A model generated the notes under the pieces. That model saw only the letters and a program-made list of their open reading frames with translations, had not been told where the DNA came from and ran no database searches. A DNA stretch of 64,000 nt. It comes from Spongiibacter thalassae (lineage in GTDB: Bacteria > Pseudomonadota > Gammaproteobacteria > Pseudomonadales > Spongiibacteraceae). The translations under genes were made by a program, and so were the position numbers. Location of the stretch: contig NZ_JAAWWK010000002.1 of the NCBI RefSeq assembly GCF_012272835.1, forward strand, positions 649,451 through 713,450, in the 5' to 3' direction. Below are positions 26,180 to 36,297 of the stretch, in pieces. Numbering within the stretch: the first letter of the stretch is position 1; each line of letters opens with the position of its first letter.

Positions 26180-26915
26180 GCTAATAGCGGTCATCGGCGG
26201 CACCGGGCTATGTGATTGGCCCGGCGCAACGCAGTTGGATGAAATAGAAGTTGATACGGCTTACGGAAAGCCCAGCGCGCCGTTGCACCGTCTGAGATAT
26301 GAAGATGCTGAATTTCTGTTTTTGGCGCGCCATGGCGAGGGCCATTCTCTGCCTCCCCACGCGATTAATTATCGCGCCAATATCGAGGCCTTGCGGCAGG
26401 CGGGGGTCGGCGAAATTATTGCGGTGAACGCGGTGGGCGGAATCAGTGAACGCTTCGTTGCGGGAGTGATTGGCTTGCCCGAGCAGATTAATGACTACAC
26501 CTGGGGTCGTGAGCACACGTTTTATGATGGTCGCGACGGCAACGTACAGCACATAGACTTTAGCTACCCCTATTGCGAGGAGTTGCGGCTGCGCCTCTGT
26601 GCGGCAGCGCAAACGGCGGGTATCGACGTGGAGCCCTATGGCACTTATGCCGTTACCCAGGGGCCGCGTTTGGAAACCGCGGCGGAAATTAAACGGCTCG
26701 CCCGGGACGGTAATGATATGGTTGGCATGACGGCGATGCCCGAAGCCGCGTTGGCCCGGGAGGCGGGAATAGACTATGCGTCGGTGTGTCTGGTGGTGAA
26801 CCCCGGTGCCGGTTTAAGTGACACCTTGATTACCATGGACGACATCCAGGCAGTGATCGACAATGGTATGTCCCAGGTCAAATCACTGCTGGCCCACTGT
26901 ATTTCCGCTCACTGA
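26172..26915 (+). CDS. S-methyl-5'-thioinosine phosphorylase (MTAP/PNP family)
   Basis: A 247-residue nucleoside phosphorylase. Motifs are VIGGTGL, the phosphate/sugar stretch ARHGEGHSLPPHAINYRANI, TQGPRLETAAEI and MVGMTAMPEAALARE. In Pseudomonas the protein at this position between lexA and mfd acts on methylthioinosine from polyamine or quorum-signal metabolism; that specificity is transferred by analogy. The ATG at 26172 lies within the last codons of the MscS gene (8-base overlap). It converges with csiV, overlapping it by seven bases. Confidence 0.9.
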   Translation: MSKLIAVIGGTGLCDWPGATQLDEIEVDTAYGKPSAPLHRLRYEDAEFLFLARHGEGHSLPPHAINYRANIEALRQAGVGEIIAVNAVGGISERFVAGVIGLPEQINDYTWGREHTFYDGRDGNVQHIDFSYPYCEELRLRLCAAAQTAGIDVEPYGTYAVTQGPRLETAAEIKRLARDGNDMVGMTAMPEAALAREAGIDYASVCLVVNPGAGLSDTLITMDDIQAVIDNGMSQVKSLLAHCISAH

Positions 26916-27706
26916 ACGCTCTGTGGTGCCGCCTCGGCGACCGCCGGGGCGGCACTGATGCGTATCAGCACGCCAAACAGGGGGTGATCGAAAAAGTGCA
27001 GCTCCTCGCTGCGCAGGCGGCGGGTTTGCTCCATAACCACAATGCGCTCGACCGCTTGTGAACCACTCGGTGCCTGAAAGGATTCCTCTTCCTTGCGGGC
27101 CTGGTGCTCGGGGTTTTGCCGCAAAAATTCCGCATATTCAGGGCTGGCGGCAAAGCTCTCGTCGATAAAGCCCGGCTCTTCGGGTTCATCGTGGTTTTCA
27201 GGTTGGCGGGGTAGGTAGTAGCGTCCCGAGGTTTCGCCAAAGCTACTCAGCCACAGGTTGGTGTCCACAAAAAGGTAGCGCTCCAGGGCGACGTTGATAT
27301 ATCCCTCCAGTTCGTAATGTTCGCCGACCTGACGTCCACCCTGAATCAAAATCGCCGGGGCCTGACGCTTGTTGGAGAGCTCCTGGGTCCAGCTTTTTTG
27401 AGTGAGTACGCGGTAGCGCGACGACAGTTTGATTGATCTGGCGACGGCGGCGAACTCTTCGCTGGGTGCCACCGGGGCGAGGTGGCCGCTGCCCTGCGAA
27501 CGAAGTCTTTCCCAATTGCGGGGATAGCGCAGGTGGAGGTTGTCGGGCCAGTTTTCTTCGTACACCGCGCCGGGGTCATCGTTCGCGTACACAATCATAT
27601 CGATCTGGAACAGGCGGTCATTGGCGTGAACGTAGGCAATATTGCTCAGCAAGAGTAAAAGGCCGATGACGAGTGCGCGGGGCTTGGGCATGTGTGGGAG
27701 TCTCAT
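26909..27706 (-). CDS. csiV: CsiV-family periplasmic protein
   Basis: A 265-residue secreted protein with a signal peptide (residues about 8-28, ending YVHAND) followed by FQIDMIVYANDD. It resembles the CsiV (cell shape integrity) family, reported to bind peptidoglycan in Vibrio. The segment YELEGYINVALERYLFVDTNLWL and the ending LRSEELHFFDHPLFGVLIRI are typical. A second Met at residue 6 is an alternative start; neither has a clear ribosome site. It begins 10 bases after mfd ends, so the two form one operon as in Pseudomonas. Confidence 0.85.
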   Translation of the reverse strand: MRLPHMPKPRALVIGLLLLLSNIAYVHANDRLFQIDMIVYANDDPGAVYEENWPDNLHLRYPRNWERLRSQGSGHLAPVAPSEEFAAVARSIKLSSRYRVLTQKSWTQELSNKRQAPAILIQGGRQVGEHYELEGYINVALERYLFVDTNLWLSSFGETSGRYYLPRQPENHDEPEEPGFIDESFAASPEYAEFLRQNPEHQARKEEESFQAPSGSQAVERIVVMEQTRRLRSEELHFFDHPLFGVLIRISAAPAVAEAAPQSVQ

Positions 27707-27716
27707 GGTTTTAATG

Positions 27717-30700
27717 TCAGTCTTTGCCAGCGAGTTTGTCGAGGAGTTGGTCTGCGGCCTGAATACGTTCCTCGGCGGTATCCATATCGTCTTTCATCTT
27801 CATGGCATTGGCACCGTCGAGTTGATATTTCGCCGGATTTAACTGTACCAGTTTAACAATACTCATCGGTTCTACTTTGGTGTGCTCGGCAAACTCAATG
27901 CGCAGTCCCGAGCCGGAGCCCTCAATCTTGCCGATGCCCAGGTCGACAGCGCGTAGACGCAGTTGAGCACATCGGAACAGGTTTTTACAGGGCTCTGGCA
28001 GCAGGCCGAAGCGGTCGATCATTTCCACCTGCAAGTCGCGCAGGCCGTTTTCGCTATCGGCGCCGGAAATACGCTTGTACAGCATCAGCCGTTCCTGCAC
28101 ATCGGGCAGGTAGTCATCGGGAATCAGGGCGGGAATCCGCAGGTTCACTTCGGTGTGATCCTCAAGGGCGTTTTCCAGGTCTACCGTTTTACCCTGCTGG
28201 ATGGCTTTCACTGCCCGGTCGAGCATTTCCATATACAGGCTGAAACCAATGGAGTGTATTTGCCCACTCTGGCCGTCGCCAAGTAACTCTCCGGCGCCGC
28301 GGATTTCCATATCGTGGGTGGCGAGGGTGAAGCCTGCACCGAGGTCGTCGGCTTCGCTGATCGCCGTCAACCGTTTCTGGGCATCGGTGCTCAGCTGTTT
28401 GGTCGGGGGAGTGAGCAGATAGGCATAGGCCTGGTGGTGGGAGCGACCCACGCGGCCGCGCAGCTGGTGTAACTGGGCAAGGCCGAATTTGTCCGCCCGC
28501 TCGATAATAATGGTATTGGCATTGGGCACGTCGATGCCGGTTTCGATGATGGTCGAGCACACCAGCACATTGTGGCGTTTGTGGTAGAAGTCGCTCATTA
28601 CCTGTTCAAGCTCGCGCTCGCGCATCTGGCCGTGACCGACCCCGACCCTGATCTCCGGGAGCATTTCCTGTAAGTCGCGAGCGGTTTTTTCGATGGTTTT
28701 GACTTCGTTGTGCAGGTAGTAAACCTGTCCGCCACGCAGTATTTCCCGCATGATGGCTTCTTTAATCAGCGCTTCGTCGCGCTCGCGGACAAAGGTTTTG
28801 ACCGACAGCCGCCGGGCCGGCGGGGTGGCGATGATTGACAGATCGCGAATGCCCGACATGGACATATTCAGTGTGCGGGGAATCGGTGTGGCGGTGAGGG
28901 TAAGCACGTCCACTTCGGCGCGAAGGTTTTTCAGCGCTTCCTTCTGACGAACGCCAAAGCGGTGTTCCTCGTCGATAATTACCAGCCCCAGATTGGTGTA
29001 TTTAACATCGCTGCTCAGCAACTTGTGGGTACCGATAAGAATGTCGATTTTCCCGGCTTGCAGTTCTTCGATGACGGTCTTTTGTTCGGCGGCGGTGCGA
29101 AACCGTGATAGCACTTCGATTTTGAAGGGCCACTCGGCAAAGCGGTCGCGGAAGGATTCATAGTGCTGCTGTGCAAGCAGGGTGGTCGGCACCAGAATTG
29201 CGACCTGGGTGTTGTTCTGCACGGCAACAAAGGCCGCGCGTACGGCGACCTCGGTTTTGCCGAAGCCGACGTCGCCGCACACCAGACGATCCATCGGCTG
29301 CGGGGACTGCAAGTCTTTCAGTACTGCGTCGATCGCTACCTGCTGATCGGGGGTCTCCTCAAAAGCGAAGTCCGCCGCAAACTGCTGATATTCCTCAACC
29401 AGGTCAAAGGAGCGGCCCTGGCGGGCGCCGCGGCGGGCATAAATATCCAACAGCTCTGCTGCAACATCGCGGATTTTCTCTGCGGCCTTGCGCTTGCTTT
29501 TACTCCACTGGTCGCTGCCCAGGCGGTGCAGGGGGGCAAGCTCGTCGTCGGCGCCGCTGTAGCGACTAATCAGCTGGAGCAGGTTGACCGGAACATAGAG
29601 CTTTGAGCCCTCGGCGTATTCCAGGGTGAGAAACTCGTTGTTCTGGCCGTCGATGGTCAGTGATTGCAGGCCCATATAGCGGCCAACACCGTGGTCGGCG
29701 TGTACCACCGGAGCGCCGATACGCAGTTCCGCCAGGTTGCGGACAACCAGCTCGGGGGAGCCTGCAGAGGATTTGCGCCGCCGTCGGCTTTGGGAAACCC
29801 GCTTGCCATAAAGCTGGGCTTCGGCGATGACGGAGAAGGGCGCGTCGCCGCCGATGGCCAGGCTTTCGGCCAATTCGCCAATGGTGATCGCGAAGGGCGA
29901 CGAGCCGGTAATAAAGTCCTGCCAGTCCTCGCAGGGCTCGGGTTTGAGCTGGTGGCGGTGGCATAGCTCCAGCAGAGCTTCCCTTCGTCCCGCAGATTCT
30001 GCGCAAATCAATACCCGCCGCTGGCTTAAGTGATCGCGCAGTGGCGCCAGTGGCAAACTGGCCTTGGCGTCGATTTCCAGCGAGGGCAGAGTCTCGCTGT
30101 TGATATTGATGCCCTGGCCGTCGAGTGCGTCGGGGAAAAAACGCACCCGTGGATAGTCTTTGAGTCTGGCGAACAGCTCGGGCGTGGGGATAAACAGCTC
30201 GGTGGGACGCAACACGGGGCGTTGGGTATCGCCCTCGCGTTGCTCGTGGCGCAGGTGAATGTCGCGCCAGTAGTGTTCGGCTGCGGCCTCGATGCTGTCG
30301 GTGCTGATAAAGGCGCAGTTTTCTGGTAGGTAGTCGAACAGGCTACCGCACTCTTCAAAGAACAGCGGCAGGTAGTATTCGATGCCAGCGGGAGCGATGC
30401 CGCTGCTGACATCCTGATAAATCGGGCATTTGCGGTGGTCAACGTTGAAACGCTCGTGCCAGCGACGACGAAAGCCGGCGATGCCGGTTTCGTCCAGGGG
30501 AAATTCCCGTCCCGGCAGCAGGTCGATGCTGTCGCACCGCTCAAGGCCGCGCTGGGATTCGGGGTCAAAGCTGCGCAGGCTGTCGATTTCGTCGTCGAGC
30601 AGGTCCAATCGATAGGGCAGTTCGCTGCCCATCGGGAAAATGTCCAGCACCGCCCCGCGCAGGGCGTACTCCCCGTGCTGGAATACCGTGTTCACATTGT

Positions 30701-31151
30701 TATAGCCGCTTTTTTCCAGTTGCAACCGAAAGGCAGCGAGGTCCAGAGTCTGCCCGCGTTTCAGGTGCAGGCTGTGACCACGCACGTAGTCGGTGGGGGC
30801 CAAACGCTGCATCAGGGTGCTGATCGGGGCGACCAGAATACCGGTTTTGAGGTTTTGCAGTTCGCAGAGGGTGCGCAGACGCTCTGAAATAATGTCTTCG
30901 TGTGGGGAGAAATTGTCGTAAGGCAGGGTTTCCCAGTCCGGGAGCAAGCGAATGGGTAATTCTACCGCAAAAAAATTCAGTTCCTGTTCCAGTCGATACG
31001 CGCTGGCGGTGTCCGCTGTCAATAGCACCAATGGCCGCTGGTGCTGGCGGGCCAATTCTGCCGCGGCGAGCGCGTAACCCGCGCGGGGCAGCTTGCCCAG
31101 CAGCAAACTTTGTCGGGTGGAGAGTGGCTGTGTATCAGGTAAAAATTTCAC
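27717..31151 (-). CDS. mfd: Transcription-repair coupling factor
   Basis: A 1144-residue SF2 DNA translocase that removes stalled RNA polymerase and recruits UvrA. The UvrB-like N-terminal module, the RNA-polymerase-interacting domain (about 470-540), the helicase core with Walker A CGDVGFGKTEV and the box VIIDEEHRFG, the translocation motif GAGELLGDGQSGQ and the C-terminal TRCF domain are all present. Length fits the family. It is divergent from gap. Confidence 0.97.
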   Translation of the reverse strand: MKFLPDTQPLSTRQSLLLGKLPRAGYALAAAELARQHQRPLVLLTADTASAYRLEQELNFFAVELPIRLLPDWETLPYDNFSPHEDIISERLRTLCELQNLKTGILVAPISTLMQRLAPTDYVRGHSLHLKRGQTLDLAAFRLQLEKSGYNNVNTVFQHGEYALRGAVLDIFPMGSELPYRLDLLDDEIDSLRSFDPESQRGLERCDSIDLLPGREFPLDETGIAGFRRRWHERFNVDHRKCPIYQDVSSGIAPAGIEYYLPLFFEECGSLFDYLPENCAFISTDSIEAAAEHYWRDIHLRHEQREGDTQRPVLRPTELFIPTPELFARLKDYPRVRFFPDALDGQGININSETLPSLEIDAKASLPLAPLRDHLSQRRVLICAESAGRREALLELCHRHQLKPEPCEDWQDFITGSSPFAITIGELAESLAIGGDAPFSVIAEAQLYGKRVSQSRRRRKSSAGSPELVVRNLAELRIGAPVVHADHGVGRYMGLQSLTIDGQNNEFLTLEYAEGSKLYVPVNLLQLISRYSGADDELAPLHRLGSDQWSKSKRKAAEKIRDVAAELLDIYARRGARQGRSFDLVEEYQQFAADFAFEETPDQQVAIDAVLKDLQSPQPMDRLVCGDVGFGKTEVAVRAAFVAVQNNTQVAILVPTTLLAQQHYESFRDRFAEWPFKIEVLSRFRTAAEQKTVIEELQAGKIDILIGTHKLLSSDVKYTNLGLVIIDEEHRFGVRQKEALKNLRAEVDVLTLTATPIPRTLNMSMSGIRDLSIIATPPARRLSVKTFVRERDEALIKEAIMREILRGGQVYYLHNEVKTIEKTARDLQEMLPEIRVGVGHGQMRERELEQVMSDFYHKRHNVLVCSTIIETGIDVPNANTIIIERADKFGLAQLHQLRGRVGRSHHQAYAYLLTPPTKQLSTDAQKRLTAISEADDLGAGFTLATHDMEIRGAGELLGDGQSGQIHSIGFSLYMEMLDRAVKAIQQGKTVDLENALEDHTEVNLRIPALIPDDYLPDVQERLMLYKRISGADSENGLRDLQVEMIDRFGLLPEPCKNLFRCAQLRLRAVDLGIGKIEGSGSGLRIEFAEHTKVEPMSIVKLVQLNPAKYQLDGANAMKMKDDMDTAEERIQAADQLLDKLAGKD

Positions 31152-31233
31152 AATGTTTCATTCAAAGCGGTCAAGGAGGGGCATTGTAACCTGTCAAATC
31201 CGGCAGGTATAACCGAATGGCACGGATCTACAG

Positions 31234-31262
31234 TTGATCTGGTCGTCAGTAATAAAGATAAT
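31234..31262 (+). promoter_or_regulatory. Promoter of gap
   Basis: TTGATC (31234-31239) and GATAAT (31257-31262) are separated by 17 bases. This gives a leader of about 35 bases before the GTG start at 31305. Confidence 0.55.
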
Positions 31263-31304
31263 ACGCGCTCCTAATTTTCCCCCCGACACCAAAGGGTAAC
31301 TGCC

Positions 31305-32771
31305 GTGACTGAAAGAAGACGTGAGCGTCCTGATGATTACTTTGCCGATTGGAAAGAGCGCGAAGCGCTAGCGGAGGGGATGATTCCCCTGATCGGTAAA
31401 CTTTACCGTAGCAACAACGTAAAAACCTACATTTACGGTAAGAATCTGGTCAACCTCTCTGTTCTGGATATTATGCAGGCCCACCGCTTTGTGCGTCAGG
31501 TGGAACAGAACGAACTGTCTGAATTTGAAACCTTTCCGGTTATTCAGGCGCTGGCCACCCTTGATCTGGGTACCGCCCACATCGATGCCGGTCGTATCGC
31601 TGTCGCCTACGAAGAACAGGGCAAGCCCGCGGGTCAGAGTGTTGACGAATTCGTCCGCAGCCAGGTCGCCGGTTTGATCGGTGGTGTGAAAGAGCCAACC
31701 CGTCCGCCCCGTGACGTTGTGCTTTATGGTTTTGGTCGTATCGGTCGTTTGATGGCGCGCCTGCTGGTTGAGAAGGCGGGCGGCGGTGATAACCTGCGTC
31801 TGCGCGCTGTGGTTGTGCGTCAGGGCGGTGCTGAAAACGATCTGGTGAAGCGTGCGTCGCTGCTGCGCCGCGACTCGGTTCACGGTCCCTTCAATGGCAC
31901 GATCCGTGTCGATGAAGAGCGTCAGTCCTTTGTTGCCAATGGTGTCGAAGTCAAAGTTATCTACGCCAACTCTCCCGAAGAGGTGGATTACACCCAATAC
32001 GGTATCAATGATGCGATTCTGGTGGACAACACCGGTAAGTGGCGTGACAAGGAAGGTTTGTCTATCCACCTGAGCCGTCCTGGCATTGCCAAGGTGATTC
32101 TGACTGCACCTGGCAAGGGCGATATGAAAAACATCGTTCATGGGGTTAACAGCCACGAAATTCTGGATGAAGATACCATTATTTCTGCAGCAAGCTGTAC
32201 GACCAATGCGATTGCTCCCCCGCTGAAAGTGCTGGATGACCGCTTCGGTATTGAGGGTGGTCACGTTGAAACCGTGCACTCCTACACCAACGACCAGAAT
32301 CTGATCGATAACTACCACAAAGGTGATCGCCGCGGTCGCAGCGCGCCGTTGAACATGGTTATCTCTGAAACCGGCGCCGCTAAAGCGGTGGGTAAGGTAT
32401 TGCCCGCTATGCTGGGCAAACTCACCGGCAACGCAATCCGCGTACCCACGCCAAATGTGTCATTGGCGATTTTGAAGCTGAACCTGAAGACCGAAACCAC
32501 TGTAGACGAGTTGAACGAGTACATGCGCACCGTGGCGCTGCACTCGCCGCTGCGCAAGCAAATCGACTACTCCAACTCGCCAGAGGTGGTGTCCAGCGAC
32601 TTCGTTGGATCGCGCCATGCCTGTGTGTTTGATAGCGAAGCAACCATTGTGAACGGCAAAAACGCCATTCTGTACTGCTGGTACGACAACGAGTTTGGTT
32701 ACAGCTGCCAGGTTCACCGGGTGCTGGAGCAGATGGCAGGGGTGTCCTACGCGGTGTATCCCGCGGAGTAA
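31305..32771 (+). CDS. gap: Glyceraldehyde-3-phosphate dehydrogenase, long form
   Basis: A 488-residue GAPDH. A helical N-terminal extension of about 135 residues precedes the NAD-binding domain (VVLYGFGRIGRLMARLL). The catalytic Cys298 lies in AASCTTNAI, followed by the usual HSYTNDQNLID and WYDNEFGYS. This long form with the extension occurs next to nqr in Pseudomonas. It interconverts glyceraldehyde-3-phosphate and 1,3-bisphosphoglycerate; the role of the extension is not evident. GTG 31305 has AAAGGG at eight bases. A strong terminator separates it from nqrA. Confidence 0.95.
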   Translation: MTERRRERPDDYFADWKEREALAEGMIPLIGKLYRSNNVKTYIYGKNLVNLSVLDIMQAHRFVRQVEQNELSEFETFPVIQALATLDLGTAHIDAGRIAVAYEEQGKPAGQSVDEFVRSQVAGLIGGVKEPTRPPRDVVLYGFGRIGRLMARLLVEKAGGGDNLRLRAVVVRQGGAENDLVKRASLLRRDSVHGPFNGTIRVDEERQSFVANGVEVKVIYANSPEEVDYTQYGINDAILVDNTGKWRDKEGLSIHLSRPGIAKVILTAPGKGDMKNIVHGVNSHEILDEDTIISAASCTTNAIAPPLKVLDDRFGIEGGHVETVHSYTNDQNLIDNYHKGDRRGRSAPLNMVISETGAAKAVGKVLPAMLGKLTGNAIRVPTPNVSLAILKLNLKTETTVDELNEYMRTVALHSPLRKQIDYSNSPEVVSSDFVGSRHACVFDSEATIVNGKNAILYCWYDNEFGYSCQVHRVLEQMAGVSYAVYPAE

Positions 32772-32778
32772 CCCCGAC

Positions 32779-32813
32779 AACGGCCAGTAATGCAACGTAT
32801 TACTGGCCGTTTT
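32779..32813 (+). terminator. Rho-independent terminator after gap
   Basis: A 13-base perfect stem (AACGGCCAGTAAT / ATTACTGGCCGTT) with a 7-base loop (32792-32798) ends in TTTT. It lies eight bases past the gap stop. Confidence 0.93.
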
Positions 32814-32817
32814 GCCT

Positions 32818-32843
32818 TGTAGCTATCGTGCTATTTAGCTACA
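32818..32843 (+). promoter_or_regulatory. Inverted repeat upstream of the nqr operon
   Basis: TGTAGCTA and TAGCTACA form perfect 8-base arms around a 10-base spacer. The repeat lies just after the gap terminator and about 150 bases before nqrA. The spacing and lack of a T run favour an operator over a terminator. A TATACT at 32873-32878 could be a -10 for the operon. The regulator is unknown. Confidence 0.45.
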
Positions 32844-32993
32844 GCGCAGTAACATTTTGCAGTGCGAGTCTATATACTTGCAGCCAAATTTTCGCTGGGT
32901 GAGTGCGTCTCATCCAGCCTGCCGGGGCATCCTTCTGTCCCGGAATTACAGAATTACATTTTCGCGTTTAACCATAAGAGTGTCAGAGACCTT

Positions 32994-34334
32994 ATGATCA
33001 AAATCTCCAGGGGCCTGGATTTGCCCATATCCGGCGCACCCGACCAAAGAATAGAGCCGGGGCCAACCCCCCGTTCTGTTGCCCTGGTCGGCTTCGACTA
33101 TGTCGGCATGAAACCGACAATGGCTGTGCAGGTGGGAGACCGAGTAAAAACCGGTCAACTGCTGTTCACAGACAAAAAAGTTGAAGGCGTGCGTTACACC
33201 GCACCTGCAACAGGCGTTATCGCGGCGATTAATCGCGGCGAAAAACGGGTGTTGCAGTCTGTTGTTATCGACGTTGAAGACGAGGAGTACGAAAGCTTTG
33301 CCAAGTACGACTCGGCTCAGTTAAGCCAGCTCAAGCGTGGGGAGGTTGTCGAAAACCTCGTCGCATCGGGCTTGTGGACAGCGTTGCGCACTCGTCCGTT
33401 CAGCAAGGTGCCCGCGTTGGATGCTGAGCCCGCTGCGATTTTTGTCACTGCCATCGACACCCACCCCCTCGCCGCCAACCCCGAGTTGGTGATTGCCGAG
33501 GCGGAACAGGCATTTACCGATGGTCTGGAAGTGCTGTGCAAGCTCACCAGCGGCAAGGTGCATCTGTGTACCGCAGCCGGTGCTTCGATTCCCAGCCTCG
33601 ACAACGAACAGCTCCATGTCACCGAATTTGCCGGTGGTCATCCCGCAGGTTTGCCTGGAACCCACATGCACTTCCTGGAAGGCGCCAGCCTGACCAAGGT
33701 GTTGTGGCATATCTCCTACCAGGACGTGATCGCCATAGGCCGCTTGTTCACTACAGGCCAGCTGCACTGTGAACGCGTTGTTGCATTGGGTGGCCCACAG
33801 GTAATTGAGCCGCGGCTGCTGAGAACCCGTCTGGGTATCAGCCTCGACGAGCTTACCGCTGGCCAGCTGCAAAGCGGTGATAACCGGGTTATTAGTGGTT
33901 CCGTGCTGGGCGGCCGCACCGCCCGTGGTGCAATGGCTTATCTTGGTCGTTTCCACAATCAGGTGAGTGTGCTGCTCGAAGGCACCCACCGTGAATTTAT
34001 GGGTTGGCTGTCGCCGGGTGCCAGCAAGCATTCAGCGCTGCGTATCTACCTGTCACAATTTTTCCAAAAGCGCATTCCCTACACGACTAACACCAATGGC
34101 AGCGAACGCGCCATGGTGCCGGTAGGGGCCTATGAGCGGGTAATGCCCCTCGATATTCTGCCAACGCAGCTTCTGCGTGCGCTGATTGTCGGCGACACAC
34201 AGGTGGCTCAGCAGCTGGGATGCCTGGAGCTGGATGAAGAAGATCTGGCTCTGTGTACCTATGTCTGCCCGGGTAAGTACGAGTACGGCCCGATTCTCCG
34301 CGATAATCTCAGCCGTATAGAGAAGGAGGGTTAA
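32994..34334 (+). CDS. nqrA: Na+-translocating NADH-quinone reductase subunit A
   Basis: A 446-residue soluble subunit of the Na+-pumping NADH dehydrogenase; in the family it lies near the quinone-reducing end of the complex. The characteristic start [14 protein letters not shown] follows the ATG at 32994, and the frame upstream is open but has no ribosome site. The [18 protein letters not shown] and [17 protein letters not shown] stretches are the conserved barrel-sandwich fold. First gene of the six-gene nqr operon; nqrB starts three bases after its stop. Confidence 0.97.
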   Translation: MIKISRGLDLPISGAPDQRIEPGPTPRSVALVGFDYVGMKPTMAVQVGDRVKTGQLLFTDKKVEGVRYTAPATGVIAAINRGEKRVLQSVVIDVEDEEYESFAKYDSAQLSQLKRGEVVENLVASGLWTALRTRPFSKVPALDAEPAAIFVTAIDTHPLAANPELVIAEAEQAFTDGLEVLCKLTSGKVHLCTAAGASIPSLDNEQLHVTEFAGGHPAGLPGTHMHFLEGASLTKVLWHISYQDVIAIGRLFTTGQLHCERVVALGGPQVIEPRLLRTRLGISLDELTAGQLQSGDNRVISGSVLGGRTARGAMAYLGRFHNQVSVLLEGTHREFMGWLSPGASKHSALRIYLSQFFQKRIPYTTNTNGSERAMVPVGAYERVMPLDILPTQLLRALIVGDTQVAQQLGCLELDEEDLALCTYVCPGKYEYGPILRDNLSRIEKEG

Positions 34335-34337
34335 GCC

Positions 34338-35534
34338 ATGGGTCTTCGTAAAATACTGGACGATATGGAACCGCATTTCGAGAAAGGCGGTCGCTATGAA
34401 AAGTGGTATGCCCTTTATGAAGCGGTAGATACTATTTTTTACTCGCCGGGTTCGGTCACCAAAACCAGCGCCCACGTGCGTGACGGTGTCGATCTGAAGC
34501 GGATAATGATTACCGTGTGGTTCTGTGCCTTTCCCGCCATGTTCTACGGCATGTGGAATATCGGCTTTCAGGCCAATACCATCATGGCCGATATGGGCCT
34601 GGCGGCGGGAGAGGGCTGGCGTCACGCCATGATCTCCATGTTTGCCGGCTACAACCCGGCCAGCGTGTGGGATAACTTCTGGCACGGCTTCTGGTACTTC
34701 ATTCCGGTTTACGCCGTCACCTTTGTGGTGGGTGGCTTCTGGGAAGTGCTGTTCGCCATGAAACGCGGCCACGAAGTCAACGAAGGCTTCTTCGTCACCT
34801 CGATTCTGTTCGCGTTGATCTGCCCACCTTCCATTCCCCTGTGGCAGGTTGCCCTGGGGATCAGCTTCGGTGTGGTTATCGGCAAGGAAGTCTTTGGTGG
34901 TACTGGCAAAAACTTCCTCAACCCGGCACTGACTGGTCGCGCCTTCCTGTTCTTCGCCTACCCGGCGCAGATGTCCGGCGACGCGGTGTGGACAGCTGTT
35001 GACGGTTATACCGGCGCAACGGCACTGTCGATTGTTGCCAGCGATGGTATGGCGGCACTGCAGGAAAAAATGACCTGGTTTGATGCGTTCAGCGGCAACA
35101 TGCACGGCTCAATGGGTGAGGTATCTACCATTGCCATCCTGATTGGCGGCGTGGTGCTGTTGTGGACCCGTATTGCTTCCTGGCGGATTGTGGCCGGTGT
35201 GCTGACGGGTATGGTCGCGTTGTCCCTGTTCTTCAACGGGCTGGAAAGCGACAACCCGATGATGGCCATGCCTCCTCAGTGGCACTTTGTGCTCGGTGGT
35301 TTTGCCTTCGGCATGATGTTTATGGCGACCGATCCGGTGTCTGCCGCGATGACCAATACCGGCAAATTCCTGTTTGGCATGCTGATCGGTGTCATGGTTG
35401 TGCTGATCCGTGTTGTGAACCCGGCCTTCCCCGAAGGTATGATGTTGGCGATTCTGTTTGCCAACCTGTTCGCACCGCTGATTGACCACTTTGTGGTTCA
35501 GGCAAATATCAAACGGAGGTTGGCACGTGGCTAA
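34338..35534 (+). CDS. nqrB: Na+-translocating NADH-quinone reductase subunit B
   Basis: A 398-residue integral membrane subunit with about ten spans. The flavinylation motif is [10 protein letters not shown], whose Thr receives FMN by a phosphodiester bond made by ApbE (encoded downstream at 38815). It forms part of the Na+ path and the riboflavin/FMN electron chain. Its last eight bases contain the GTG start of nqrC. Confidence 0.97.
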   Translation: MGLRKILDDMEPHFEKGGRYEKWYALYEAVDTIFYSPGSVTKTSAHVRDGVDLKRIMITVWFCAFPAMFYGMWNIGFQANTIMADMGLAAGEGWRHAMISMFAGYNPASVWDNFWHGFWYFIPVYAVTFVVGGFWEVLFAMKRGHEVNEGFFVTSILFALICPPSIPLWQVALGISFGVVIGKEVFGGTGKNFLNPALTGRAFLFFAYPAQMSGDAVWTAVDGYTGATALSIVASDGMAALQEKMTWFDAFSGNMHGSMGEVSTIAILIGGVVLLWTRIASWRIVAGVLTGMVALSLFFNGLESDNPMMAMPPQWHFVLGGFAFGMMFMATDPVSAAMTNTGKFLFGMLIGVMVVLIRVVNPAFPEGMMLAILFANLFAPLIDHFVVQANIKRRLARG

Positions 35535-36294
35535 TAACGACAGTATTCAAAAAACGCTGCTGGTCGCGGTCACGCTGTGTATCGTGTGTGCACTGTTTGT
35601 CTCAACAGCAGCTGTGGTTCTCAAGCCGGTTCAGGTGGCCAACAAGGCACTCGACCGCAAGGCGAATATTCTCGCTGCGGCGGGCCTGCTGGACCCGGAA
35701 GTGAGCGTTGAGGAACAGTTCAAGAAGGTTCGCACTCGCATCGTGGATCTGGAGACGGGCAAGTTCACCGACCAGTTTAACGTTGAGACCTTTGAGCAAA
35801 GCAAAATCGCCAAGGATCCTGCCACTTCGGTGGATCTGAACGAGGCCGATATTGCCAAGATCAAGCGTCGTGAAAACTTTGCAACTGTGTACCTGGTTGA
35901 GAAAGACGGCGAGCTGGACAAGATTATCCTGCCGGTTCGCGGTGCAGGACTGTGGTCTACGCTCTACGGTTTTCTGGCACTGGAAAATGACCTGAATACC
36001 GTAGCCGGTCTCGGTTTCTACGAGCACGGCGAGACGCCGGGTCTGGGCGGTGAAGTGGACAACCCCGGTTGGAAAGCACAGTGGCCGGGCAAGGAAGTCT
36101 ACGACGACGGCGAGGTGGAAATTCAGCTGATTAAAGGCAGTGTTGACGCCAATACGCCGGAGGCCGAGCACAAGATCGACGGTCTTAGCGGTGCAACGCT
36201 GACCAGCCGCGGTGTAACCAATTTGCTGCAATTCTGGATGGGTGAGAACGGCTACAAGCCATTCTTGAAAAACCTGCAGTCAGGGGAGGCCTAA
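35527..36294 (+). CDS. nqrC: Na+-translocating NADH-quinone reductase subunit C
   Basis: A 255-residue subunit with one N-terminal membrane anchor (about 12-33) and a periplasmic domain. The FMN-bearing Thr lies in [15 protein letters not shown] 35527 has GGAGG seven bases upstream and gives the expected N-terminus [14 protein letters not shown]. The start overlaps the end of nqrB by eight bases (GTGGCTAA), suggesting coupled translation. Confidence 0.97.
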   Translation: MANNDSIQKTLLVAVTLCIVCALFVSTAAVVLKPVQVANKALDRKANILAAAGLLDPEVSVEEQFKKVRTRIVDLETGKFTDQFNVETFEQSKIAKDPATSVDLNEADIAKIKRRENFATVYLVEKDGELDKIILPVRGAGLWSTLYGFLALENDLNTVAGLGFYEHGETPGLGGEVDNPGWKAQWPGKEVYDDGEVEIQLIKGSVDANTPEAEHKIDGLSGATLTSRGVTNLLQFWMGENGYKPFLKNLQSGEA

Positions 36295-36297
36295 GTC

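Noticed and set aside
31368-32318. 316-codon open frame opposite gap
   Set aside because: Antisense shadow of a certain gene without its own motifs.
34053-35105. 350-codon open frame opposite nqrA/nqrB
   Set aside because: His-rich, antisense to two certain genes, and no start signal; a shadow of GC-rich coding DNA.
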